From contig NZ_CP102512.1 of the NCBI RefSeq assembly GCF_024612015.1, forward strand, positions 5,642,001 through 5,706,000: a stretch of 64,000 bases of DNA. Direction: 5' to 3'. Of the stretch, positions 8,171-16,050 are shown one piece after another. Position numbers and translations under genes: made by a program. A model generated the notes under the pieces. It was not told where the DNA came from, searched no databases, and saw only the letters and a program-made list of their open reading frames with translations. Numbering within the stretch: the stretch's first letter is position 1; each line of letters begins with the position of its first letter. The DNA comes from Streptomyces sp. CA-210063 (lineage in GTDB: Bacteria; Actinomycetota; Actinomycetes; Streptomycetales; Streptomycetaceae).

Positions 8171-9799
8171 TTACGGGCCACTGGGGGACTCCTCGGTCGC
8201 CGTGCTTCCGGAGGGCGACGGGGACTGCTCGTCCCCGGGTTCGGCCCCCGGCTGGTTCTCCTTCGGCAGGTGGCGGCTGACCTCGGCCGTCGTCAGGCCC
8301 AGGCCGCCGAGTTTGATCTCGTCCCAGGCTTGGAGGCGGCGGGTGTCGCGGTCGAGGTAGAGGACCGACGCCTCGATCGGGTCGGGGTACTGCTGCTCCA
8401 GGGCGCGCAGACCGCTGCCGCCGGTCGAGCCCTCGATACGGAGGCGGGTGCCCTCGTCCAGGATCTCCATCTCGGGGTGGTGGAGGTGCCCGGCGAGGAC
8501 GAGGGGGACGTCGCCGTCCGTCTCCCGGGCGGCGTCCGGGTTGTGGGCGATCGCGATGTCCACGGGGGTGCCCGCCGCCTTCTGGGCGCGCAGGGACTCC
8601 GCCAGCCGCTGCCCGGCCGCCTCCTCCGAGGGCAGGCCCGACTTCCCGCCCGAGCGGTCCGGGGTGAACTGCGGATCACCCATCCCCGCGAAGCGCAGCC
8701 CGCCCACGCTCACCGCCTTGCCCTCGTCGAGGACGTGCGCGTTGTCGATGCCCTCCAGATAGCGCTGGGTCTCCCGCGAGTCGTGGTTGCCGCGGACCCA
8801 GACGTACGGCGCCCCGAGGTCGGCGATCGGGTCGAGGAAGGCGTTCTCGGCGGCGGTGCCGTGGTCCATGGTGTCGCCGGAGTCGACGATGACGTTGATC
8901 TCGTACTGCTCCACCAGCGAGGCGATGATCTTCCAGCTCGCGGGGTTCAGATGGATGTCGGAGACATGCAGGACGCGGATCGTGGTCGGGTCGGGCTGGT
9001 ACGCGGGGAGCGTGGACGTGACGTCGTACAGCTTGGTCACGTTCGTCACCAGGCGCGCCAACTCCTTCTGGTAGACGTCGAACTCGGTGACGATGCTGCG
9101 CGCGTTGCCCACGATGGACGGCGCGGAGGAGAGCAGGCCCGAGAACTTCGGCTCCAGGACGGAGTTCGGGTTCCAGGTGGCCGCAGCGGTCCCGCCGGCG
9201 CCCGCCAGGAGTACGAAGGCGAGGCCGCCGGCGGCGAGGGCGCGGCGGGGGCGGCGGTAGACGGCGAGGCCGAGCGTGGTGGCCCCGGCGACGACGGCGA
9301 CGCCGGAGCGTATGGCCAGGTCGCGGGTGCCGTGCTCGACGTCGGAGGCGATCTCCTCCTGCAGCCCGGAGATCCGCTCCGGGTGGTCGACCAGGGCCTG
9401 GGCGCGGTCCGGGTCGAGCTGGTCGACGTTCACGTCCAGGCGCACGGGGGCGTTGTGGCTGCGCAGTTCCAGGGCGCCGAGCGGGGAGACGTTGATCTTC
9501 GTGCCGCCGGTGAAGGACGGGCGCAGGGTCATCGTGGTGTTCATGGGGCCGACCGGGGTGCGTACGTTCCCCACGATCAGCAGGCCCAGCCAGGCGCCGA
9601 GCAGGACGACCGCGACCAGTCCGAACGCGCGGCCCCAGGGGTGGGGGTGGTGGACCAGTTCGAGGGTCGGGAGCGTGCGGCGCGAGCGATAGTGCCGCGC
9701 CAGGGCGCGGGGGGCCTGCGGCATGGCCTGGGGGATACGGCTCAGGGTCGTACGCAGAGCGTTGGCGGCGGTGGCTAGGGCGGCGGGGACGCGGGCCAT
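8171..9799 (-). CDS. membrane-anchored metallophosphoesterase
   Basis: A 542-residue protein. Two hydrophobic segments in the first half (AFGLVAVVLLGAWLGLLIVG around residues 59-78 and GLAFVLLAGAGGTAAA near 190-205) anchor it. The C-terminal half is a calcineurin-like phosphoesterase with all five metal-binding blocks: VLHVSDIHLNP, VDSGDTMDHG, WVRGNHDS, AHNPD and LAGHLHHPE. The catalytic domain probably faces outward, but the topology is inferred. The C-terminal tail is Pro/Ser/Glu-rich. ATG at 9799 is chosen because upstream in-frame sequence becomes Pro/Arg-rich and non-coding; the ribosome-binding site is weak. Substrate unknown: such folds act on phosphodiesters, phosphoproteins or lipid-linked phosphates. 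Confidence 0.85.
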   Translation of the reverse strand: MARVPAALATAANALRTTLSRIPQAMPQAPRALARHYRSRRTLPTLELVHHPHPWGRAFGLVAVVLLGAWLGLLIVGNVRTPVGPMNTTMTLRPSFTGGTKINVSPLGALELRSHNAPVRLDVNVDQLDPDRAQALVDHPERISGLQEEIASDVEHGTRDLAIRSGVAVVAGATTLGLAVYRRPRRALAAGGLAFVLLAGAGGTAAATWNPNSVLEPKFSGLLSSAPSIVGNARSIVTEFDVYQKELARLVTNVTKLYDVTSTLPAYQPDPTTIRVLHVSDIHLNPASWKIIASLVEQYEINVIVDSGDTMDHGTAAENAFLDPIADLGAPYVWVRGNHDSRETQRYLEGIDNAHVLDEGKAVSVGGLRFAGMGDPQFTPDRSGGKSGLPSEEAAGQRLAESLRAQKAAGTPVDIAIAHNPDAARETDGDVPLVLAGHLHHPEMEILDEGTRLRIEGSTGGSGLRALEQQYPDPIEASVLYLDRDTRRLQAWDEIKLGGLGLTTAEVSRHLPKENQPGAEPGDEQSPSPSGSTATEESPSGP

Positions 9800-9919
9800 T
9801 GGTCCCGTATGCCCATGGGTGGGGGTGGATATGCGGCGGGGTGGGTGGGGGTCGGGGAGTGGTGCTGCTTTTGCTGCTCGTGTCTCTCGTACGCGCGGGT
9901 CGTGCATGACAATGGCCGT

Positions 9920-10270
9920 GTGCTGGAGATGACGCGCGAGGAGTTCGAGGAACTGGTCGCCGAGGCGTTGGACCGGATCCCGCCGGAGCTGACGCGGCTG
10001 ATGGACAACGTGGCGGTGTTCGTCGAGGACGAGCCGCCCACCGCCGACCCCGAGTTGCTCGGGCTGTACGAGGGGACTCCGCTCACGGATCGCGGGGAGT
10101 GGTACGCGGGGGTGCTGCCGGACCGGATCACGATCTACCGGGGGCCGACGCTGCGGATGTGCGAGACGCGGGAGGACGTGGTCGCCGAGACCGAGGTGAC
10201 CGTGGTGCATGAGATCGCGCATCACTTCGGGATCGACGACGCGCGGTTGCACGCGCTGGGGTACGGATAG
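9920..10270 (+). CDS. minimal metallopeptidase-family (zincin) protein
   Basis: About 116 residues. The C-terminal motif HEIAHHFGIDD matches HExxHxxGxxD, the signature of the small bacterial zincin family with a minimal MMP-like domain; the two His and the final Asp or His would hold zinc. The fold has no room for a pro-domain, and no proven protease activity is known to me for this family. The start is uncertain: GTG at 9920 (VLEMTREEFEEL) is preferred, ATG at 9929 and GTG at 9902 are possible, and none has a strong ribosome-binding site. Divergent from the metallophosphoesterase, with about 120 bp shared upstream. Confidence 0.8.
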   Translation: MLEMTREEFEELVAEALDRIPPELTRLMDNVAVFVEDEPPTADPELLGLYEGTPLTDRGEWYAGVLPDRITIYRGPTLRMCETREDVVAETEVTVVHEIAHHFGIDDARLHALGYG

Positions 10271-10482
10271 CCGCGGGGTGGGGCGTGGGCTCCCGGTACG
10301 TGCGGGTGTGGGGGAGTTGGTCCGTGCGGTTCCCCGCGCCTCTCCGGGGCGCGGCTTCGACCGGGGGTTGTGAGGCACGGCACTCGTAGGGGCACGGGGC
10401 TTCGGTCGGCGCGTGTCTTCTTGTGGGCGGCGGGAGTTGGGCAGGGGGACTCCTCTTTCGCCCCCCTTCGGAGGTGGCCGCT

Positions 10483-11010
10483 GTGCGCGCCTTGAACGTA
10501 TCCGTCCGTCTGGCCGCCACGGTCATGGCCGTCGCGGCAGCCGCCGGCTGTATGAGCGTGGGGGACGACGGGCGGAAGCCCGGGCCGTCGCCCTCCGCGG
10601 GACAGCCGGGTGGTGAGAAGCCGGACGGGGGCACCGCGGTGACGGGCGGAGGCGGTACGGGGTACCAGGCCGGGAAGCGGAAGGGGCGTGCCTCCGCCTC
10701 GCCCGACCCTTCCGCGTCCGGGTCGGCGTCCCCGTCGGCGTCGGCCTCCGGGGCCGCGAAGCCGTCCGGGAAGGCGGCGCCGCCCAAGGGGGGCAAGGAG
10801 GAGGGGAAGGGGGAGCGGCCGGAGAAGCCCGAGCCGACGAAGGGGGAGCCGACTCCCACGCCGACGGTGGTGGAGCCTGAGCCGGAGCCGACGAAGCCGG
10901 TGGAGTCGCCGTCGCCGGAGCCTTCGGCCGAGCCGTCGTCGTCCGCGCACGAGCAGGGGGCGCAGTTGGTGGAGCGGGAGCCGGCGCCTCGGGCGGGGGA
11001 AGCGGCGTAG
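10483..11010 (+). CDS. Pro/Ser/Glu-rich lipoprotein of unknown function
   Basis: 175 residues. GTG at 10483 has GGAGGTG six bases upstream. The N-terminus VRALNVSVRLAATVMAVAAAAGC ends in a lipobox (AAAGC), so the mature protein is expected to be lipid-anchored at Cys-23 or so. The remainder is low-complexity Gly, Pro, Glu, Lys and Ser with TPTPTVVEPEPEPTKP runs, suited to spanning the cell wall. No folded domain is visible. Confidence 0.65.
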   Translation: MRALNVSVRLAATVMAVAAAAGCMSVGDDGRKPGPSPSAGQPGGEKPDGGTAVTGGGGTGYQAGKRKGRASASPDPSASGSASPSASASGAAKPSGKAAPPKGGKEEGKGERPEKPEPTKGEPTPTPTVVEPEPEPTKPVESPSPEPSAEPSSSAHEQGAQLVEREPAPRAGEAA

Positions 11011-11084
11011 GCCTCCGGCGGTTGGGCGGGGCTGGTCGGGTGGGGTGGTTCGGCGGCAGCGGGTGGGTGGATGCTGGTCGCGCC

Positions 11085-11155
11085 GTTCCCCGCGCCCCTT
11101 TCGGGGCTCCGCCCCGGACCCCGCCAGGGGCGCTGCGCCCCCGGGACCCCCACTG
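11085..11155. repeat. REP-like GC palindrome block
   Basis: GCCGTTCCCCGCGCCCCTTTCGGGGCTCCGCCCCGG-type sequence: a nested set of GC hairpins related to the elements near 3340, 56440 and 63500. It lies between the lipoprotein and the RNA helicase leader and probably acts as a terminator. Confidence 0.5.
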
Positions 11156-11169
11156 AGTCCTGTCATTCG

Positions 11170-11534
11170 TCAGGCCGCGGAATTATCGGCCTCCCCCGTA
11201 AGTTGTACTGAGAACCCCGTCACGATTCCCCGTGCCGGACCACACCCCAGCGACCTCTCACCGCTCGCTCCTCCCCCCTCCGATCGGCCCGATCGCACAC
11301 ATCCGGGCCGGGCAGTTCCTGGCCTGACCTGCGGGTATCCGCTCGGTTTGCCTTGAGGGGTGGTGGGTGCGTATGGTGGTAGATCGTTTGATCCCATTTG
11401 CCCGGCGCCACTGCAGAGCGCGCCGTGTGGCGCGTACTCTCCCTTGCCGTGGCGGACCGCATAGAGGCGGTCGTGTGCGAATCACGGAGTTGACGGGCGC
11501 GTGCCGACGAGACTCCGGAAGGTTTCGCATACGC
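11170..11534 (+). other. long leader region of the DEAD-box helicase
   Basis: 365 bp with no credible gene. A less GC-rich part around 11340-11400 (GGGTGCGTATGGTGGTAGATCG) is the likely promoter area, leaving a leader of roughly 130 nt before the ATG. DEAD-box RNA helicase mRNAs often have long autoregulatory leaders; that is general knowledge, not shown here. Confidence 0.4.
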
Positions 11535-13793
11535 ATGTCCATTTCCAGTACTGATCACGTCGTCGTGCCCGAGAACGGTGAAGACGTCGAGAACGTCGAG
11601 AGCATCGACAACGTCTCCGTCGAGGAGGCCCCCAAGGCCCCCGAGGTCACCTTCGCGACCCTCGGTCTCCCCGACGGCATCGTGCGCAAGCTCGCGCAGA
11701 ACGGCGTGACCGTCCCCTTCCCGATCCAGGCCGCGACCATCCCGGACGCCCTGGCCGGCAAGGACATCCTCGGCCGCGGCCGTACCGGCTCCGGCAAGAC
11801 CCTCTCCTTCGGTCTGCCGACCCTGGCCTCGCTGGCCGGCGGCCGCACCGAGAAGCACAAGCCGCGCGCCGTCATCCTCACGCCGACCCGTGAGCTCGCG
11901 ATGCAGGTCGCGGACGCGCTGCAGCCGTACGGGGACGTCCTCGGGCTGAAGATGAAGGTCGTCTGCGGCGGTACCTCCATGGGGAACCAGATCTACGCCC
12001 TGGAGCGGGGCGTCGACGTCCTGGTCGCCACCCCGGGCCGTCTCCGCGACCTCATCAACCGCGGTGCCTGCTCGCTGGAGAACGTCCAGGTCGCCGTGCT
12101 CGACGAGGCCGACCAGATGTCGGACCTGGGCTTCCTGCCCGAGGTGACCGAGCTGCTCGACCAGATCCCGGCCGGCGGCCAGCGGATGCTGTTCTCCGCG
12201 ACGATGGAGAACGAGATCTCCACCCTGGTCAAGCGCTACCTGACCAACCCGGTCACGCACGAGGTCGACAGCGCCCAGGGCAACGTCACGACCATGTCGC
12301 ACCACATCCTCATCGTGAAGCCGAAGGACAAGGCGCCGGTCACGGCCGCCATCGCCTCCCGCAAGGGCCGCACGATCATCTTCGTCCGCACGCAGCTGGG
12401 CGCCGACCGCATCGCCGAGCAGCTCTGCGACTCCGGTGTGAAGGCCGACGCGCTGCACGGCGGTATGACGCAGGGCGCCCGTACCCGTGTGCTGGAGGAC
12501 TTCAAGAAGGGCTACGTCAACGCGCTCGTCGCGACCGACGTCGCCGCCCGCGGCATCCACGTCGACGGCATCGACCTGGTCCTGAACGTGGACCCGGCCG
12601 GCGACCACAAGGACTACCTGCACCGGGCCGGCCGTACGGCGCGTGCCGGGCGTACGGGCACGGTCGTGTCCCTCTCCCTGCCGCACCAGCGCCGCCAGAT
12701 CTTCCGGCTGATGGAGGACGCGGGCGTCGACGCCGGGCGTCACATCATCCAGGGCGGTACGACGTTCGAACCCGAGGTCGCCGAGATCACCGGCGCCCGG
12801 TCGATGACCGAGGTCCAGGCCGAGTCCGCCGGCAACGCCGCACAGCAGGCCGAGCGTGAGGTCGCTCACCTCAGCAAGCAGCTGGAGCGGGCCACGCGCC
12901 GCGCCGCCGAACTGCGCGAGGAGGCCGACCGGCTGACCGCGCGTGCCGCGCGGGAGCGGGGCGAGGACCCGGAGGCGGCCGTCGCCGCCGCTGCCGCGGA
13001 GACCGCCGCCGTCGCCGTCGCTGAGGACGGCGCGTCGGTCGAGGCCCCGGTCGCGATCGTCGAGCAGCCGTCGTACGAGCGTCCCTCGTACGACCAGCCG
13101 CGTCAGCGCCGCGAGGAGCGGGGCAACGGCGGTTACGAGCGTCGTGACAACGACCGTGGCGACCGTGGTGGGTTCCGCCGGGACGACCGTCGTGACGGTG
13201 ACCGTGGTGGGCGTTCCTTCGACCGGAACGACCGCAACGACCGTGGTGGCAGTGCCGGTGGGTTCCGTCGGGACAACGACCGTGGCGGCCGTACCTTCGA
13301 GCGTCGCGACGACCGGGGTGGCAGTGGCTTCCGCCGGGACAACGACCGCCGGGACGACCGTCGTGACGGTGACCGTGGTGGGCGTTCCTTCGACCGCAAC
13401 GACCGCAACGACCGCGGTGGCAGCGGCGGCAGCGGCTTCCGTCGGGACAACGACCGTGGTGGGTTCGAGCGTCGTGACGGTGAGCGTGGCGGTCGTACGT
13501 TCGAGCGCCGCGACGACCGTGGTGGCAGTGCCGGTGGGTTCCGTCGGGACAACGACCGTGGCGGCCGTACCTTCGAGCGTCGCGACGAGCGCGGCGGGCA
13601 CCGGGGCAGCGACCGTCCGTTCAACCGTGACCGTCAGGGCGACCGCCCGGGCTTCCGCTCCGGCGGCCACGAGCGCCCGTACGGCCGTCGTGACGACCAC
13701 CGCGGCACCGGCACGGGTACTGGCACCGGCACCGGCACCGGCTCTTCCTTCGGCCGTCGTGACGACAAGCCGCGCTGGAAGCGCAACGGCTGA
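11535..13793 (+). CDS. DEAD-box RNA helicase with Arg/Gly/Asp-rich tail
   Basis: 752 residues. The N-terminal 430 residues form a complete helicase core: Q motif FPIQ, Walker A GRTGSGKT (82-89), PTRELA, TPGR, DEAD within VLDEADQM, SAT, and HRAGRTARAG. A charged coiled-coil stretch follows (AEREVAHLSKQLERATRRAAELREEADRL begins it). The last ~230 residues are repeats built from FRRDNDRGG, RTFERRDDRGG and SFDRNDRNDRGG units, ending in a Gly-Thr run and the basic KPRWKRNG. Such RGG-like tails bind RNA non-specifically and favour condensates. It resembles CsdA/RhlE-type helicases used in ribosome assembly and cold growth. ATG at 11535 is chosen; GGAAGG lies about 12 bases upstream, rather far. Confidence 0.9.
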   Translation: MSISSTDHVVVPENGEDVENVESIDNVSVEEAPKAPEVTFATLGLPDGIVRKLAQNGVTVPFPIQAATIPDALAGKDILGRGRTGSGKTLSFGLPTLASLAGGRTEKHKPRAVILTPTRELAMQVADALQPYGDVLGLKMKVVCGGTSMGNQIYALERGVDVLVATPGRLRDLINRGACSLENVQVAVLDEADQMSDLGFLPEVTELLDQIPAGGQRMLFSATMENEISTLVKRYLTNPVTHEVDSAQGNVTTMSHHILIVKPKDKAPVTAAIASRKGRTIIFVRTQLGADRIAEQLCDSGVKADALHGGMTQGARTRVLEDFKKGYVNALVATDVAARGIHVDGIDLVLNVDPAGDHKDYLHRAGRTARAGRTGTVVSLSLPHQRRQIFRLMEDAGVDAGRHIIQGGTTFEPEVAEITGARSMTEVQAESAGNAAQQAEREVAHLSKQLERATRRAAELREEADRLTARAARERGEDPEAAVAAAAAETAAVAVAEDGASVEAPVAIVEQPSYERPSYDQPRQRREERGNGGYERRDNDRGDRGGFRRDDRRDGDRGGRSFDRNDRNDRGGSAGGFRRDNDRGGRTFERRDDRGGSGFRRDNDRRDDRRDGDRGGRSFDRNDRNDRGGSGGSGFRRDNDRGGFERRDGERGGRTFERRDDRGGSAGGFRRDNDRGGRTFERRDERGGHRGSDRPFNRDRQGDRPGFRSGGHERPYGRRDDHRGTGTGTGTGTGTGSSFGRRDDKPRWKRNG

Positions 13794-13850
13794 GCCGATG
13801 CGCGTGTGATGCCGGCTGATGTGTGATGCAGGCTGACGGCTGACACAGGG

Positions 13851-13884
13851 AAGGGCCCGTACGACTCCGGTCGTACGGGCCCTT
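13851..13884 (+). terminator. terminator of the DEAD-box helicase gene
   Basis: AAGGGCCCGTACGAC (13851-13865) and its perfect complement (13870-13884) with loop TCCG, followed by CTGTCTT. Confidence 0.85.
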
Positions 13885-13968
13885 CTGTCTTGCCTCCCCC
13901 GCGTCCCAGCCGGTTTTCGGCCACGGTGTGGCGCATGTCACGTCCCCGGTGAGGGAATTGCTGGGGGC

Positions 13969-15549
13969 ATGACAGATGACGACATAGCCCGTGGGGCTCC
14001 CGGGGCCTCGGCACCGGACTCGGTCTCGGTGCCGGCACCGATGTCGGACGAGGAACGGCTAGCCCAGCTGGGCTACACGCAGGTCCTCGCCCGCCGTATG
14101 TCCGCGTTCTCCAACTACGCGGTCTCCTTCACGATCATCTCGGTCCTGTCCGGCTGTATGACGCTCTACCTGTTCGGCATGAACACCGGCGGGCCTGCGG
14201 TGATCACCTGGGGCTGGGTCGCGGTCGGCCTGATGACCCTCTTCGTGGGCCTGGCCATGGCCGAGATCTGTTCGGCCTACCCGACCTCCGCGGGCCTGTA
14301 CTTCTGGGCCCATCGACTGGCCCCCGAGCGCAGCGCGGCCGCCTGGGCGTGGTTCACGGGCTGGTTCAACGTGCTCGGTCAGGTCGCCGTGACCGCCGGC
14401 ATCGACTTCGGCGCGGCGTCCTTCCTGGCGGCGTACCTGAACCTGGAGTTCGGCTTCGAGGTGACGCCGGGCCGGACGATCCTGCTGTTCGCGGCGATCC
14501 TGCTGCTGCACGGACTCCTGAACACGTTCGGCGTACGCATCGTCGGTCTGCTGAACAGCATCAGCGTGTGGTGGCACGTCGTGGGCGTCGTGGTCATCGT
14601 CGGCGCGCTCGTGATCGTCCCCGACGACCACCAGTCGGCGTCCTTCGTGTTCACCGAGTTCGTCAACAACACGGGCTGGAGCAGCGGGTTGTACGTGGTG
14701 CTGCTGGGTCTGCTGATGGCGCAGTACACCTTCACCGGCTATGACGCGTCCGCCCATATGACCGAGGAGACGCACGACGCGTCGACGGCCGGCCCCAAGG
14801 GCATCGTCCAGTCCATCTGGACGTCCTGGGTGGCGGGCTTCGTCCTCCTCCTCGGCTTCACCTTCGCCATCCAGTCCTACGACGGCGCCCTCGCCTCGGA
14901 GACCGGCGTGCCGCCCGCGCAGATCCTCCTGGACGCGCTCGGCGCGACCGGCGGCAAACTGCTGCTCCTCGTCATCATCGGCGCCCAGCTCTTCTGCGGC
15001 ATGGCCTCCGTGACCGCGAACAGCCGCATGATCTACGCCTTCTCACGCGACGGCGCCCTGCCGTTCTCCCACGTCTGGCACACGGTCAGCCCCCGCACCC
15101 GCACCCCCGTGGCGGCGGTCTGGCTGGCGGCGGGCGGTGCGCTGCTGCTGGGCCTCCCCTACCTGATCAATGTCACGGCGTACGCGGCGGTCACATCGAT
15201 CGCGGTGATCGGCCTCTACATCGCCTACGTCATCCCGACCCTGCTGCGGCTGCGCAAGGGCGACGCCTTCGAGCGGGGACCCTGGCATCTGGGCCGCTGG
15301 TCGCGCACGATCGGCGTCATCGCGGTGATCTGGGTCTTCGTGATCACCGTCCTGTTCATGCTTCCGCAGCTGTCCCCGGTCACCTGGGAGAACTTCAACT
15401 ACGCCCCCATCGCCGTGCTGGTCGTACTGGGCTTCGCCGCGATCTGGTGGGCCGCCTCCGCCCGCCACTGGTTCCTCAACCCCGGGCACGAACGGAGCAT
15501 GGCCCGGGAGGCGGCGCGGAAGGGGGCGCCGGAGCCGATCGACCCGTAG
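13969..15549 (+). CDS. APC-superfamily amino-acid/amine permease
   Basis: A 526-residue integral membrane transporter with about 12 hydrophobic segments, starting near residue 45 (FSNYAVSFTIISVLSG). The first helix region GMNTGGPAVITWGW, AEICSAYPTSAGLYFWAHRL and FTGYDASAHMTEET are typical of the ACT group (GABA, choline and amino-acid permeases). The substrate is not predictable. ATG at 13969; GTGAGGG lies about 14 bases upstream and is a mediocre ribosome-binding site. Single gene, preceded by the helicase terminator and followed by tRNA-Lys. Confidence 0.88.
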   Translation: MTDDDIARGAPGASAPDSVSVPAPMSDEERLAQLGYTQVLARRMSAFSNYAVSFTIISVLSGCMTLYLFGMNTGGPAVITWGWVAVGLMTLFVGLAMAEICSAYPTSAGLYFWAHRLAPERSAAAWAWFTGWFNVLGQVAVTAGIDFGAASFLAAYLNLEFGFEVTPGRTILLFAAILLLHGLLNTFGVRIVGLLNSISVWWHVVGVVVIVGALVIVPDDHQSASFVFTEFVNNTGWSSGLYVVLLGLLMAQYTFTGYDASAHMTEETHDASTAGPKGIVQSIWTSWVAGFVLLLGFTFAIQSYDGALASETGVPPAQILLDALGATGGKLLLLVIIGAQLFCGMASVTANSRMIYAFSRDGALPFSHVWHTVSPRTRTPVAAVWLAAGGALLLGLPYLINVTAYAAVTSIAVIGLYIAYVIPTLLRLRKGDAFERGPWHLGRWSRTIGVIAVIWVFVITVLFMLPQLSPVTWENFNYAPIAVLVVLGFAAIWWAASARHWFLNPGHERSMAREAARKGAPEPIDP

Positions 15550-15718
15550 TCGGGGCCCGGGCGCGGCCAACTCGCCCGACTTCCGCCGATCTTCCGCCCG
15601 TTCTGTTCTGCGGCGAACCTTTTTACGGCCCTTCGACGCGGCCGGGACCCCGATACCCGATCGGACTCCCGGCCGCGTCCGGCTATGCTCGGGGAGGCAA
15701 CATCACGCAACATCGCCT

Positions 15719-15791
15719 GGGCCCTTAGCTCAATTGGCAGAGCAGTGGACTTTTAATCCATTGGTTGTGGGTTCGAGTCCCACAGGGCCTA
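15719..15791 (+). tRNA. tRNA-Lys (UUU), integration target
   Basis: A 73-nt cloverleaf: acceptor GGGCCCT paired with AGGGCCT (G1-U72 wobble), D-arm TAGCTCAATTGGCAGAGC, anticodon loop CTTTTAA with TTT, T-arm GTGGG/CCCAC, discriminator A. From base 15747 onward (anticodon stem to 3' end) it lies within the 119-bp direct repeat that recurs at 24715, so the tRNA 3' half is supplied by the inserted element. Confidence 0.96.
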
Positions 15792-15865
15792 CGGTTCGCG
15801 GGTGGGGGTACCCCCTCTGACCTGCTACGCAGCGTCCGGGTCGGCTTCGGCCGGCTCGGGCGCTG
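15747..15865 (+). repeat. left attachment site copy (attL), 119 bp
   Basis: Identical to 24715-24833. It spans the tRNA-Lys anticodon arm to its 3' end and the downstream UUCG-loop terminator stem (15836-15859). Divergence begins at 15866. The preceding base differs between copies (T at 15746, A at 24714), which fixes the left limit. Confidence 0.92.
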
Positions 15866-15875
15866 ACTCGTTTCC
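15836..15875 (+). terminator. UUCG-tetraloop terminator after tRNA-Lys
   Basis: CCGGGTCGGC TTCG GCCGGCTCGG (15836-15859) makes a 10-bp stem with one G-U pair and a UUCG loop. The tail here is GCGCTGACTCGTTTCC, poorer in T than that of the right-hand copy. Sister copies: 24804-24827 and 32494-32517. Confidence 0.65.
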
Positions 15876-15882
15876 GGGTACG

Positions 15883-15905
15883 TGCGTGAGCGATGCGTGA
15901 GCGGA
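15883..15905 (+). repeat. candidate integrase arm-type site, left
   Basis: TGCGTGAGCGA followed directly by TGCGTGAGCGGA: two tandem copies of an 11-12-bp word. The same 23-bp block, same orientation, occurs at 24580-24602 just inside the right end. Paired direct repeats inside the att sites are what arm-binding tyrosine integrases use; this role is inferred. Confidence 0.55.
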
Positions 15906-16050
15906 TGTTCGAGCAGGGACAGGACACGCATGTATCCGCGCGGCTTCTGATACCACTGGTGACACGCCACTCTTGCCAGTCTGGTGCGGTCCCGCTCCGT
16001 CTACGGTAGGAGCGCGAGACGTGCGCGAAGGCAGTGGCAAGGGGGCGGTC

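Noticed and set aside
11220..13700. An 826-codon minus-strand frame with Val/Thr/Ala-rich repeats
   Set aside because: It is antisense to the DEAD-box helicase and its repeats merely mirror the RGG-like tail repeats of the real gene.
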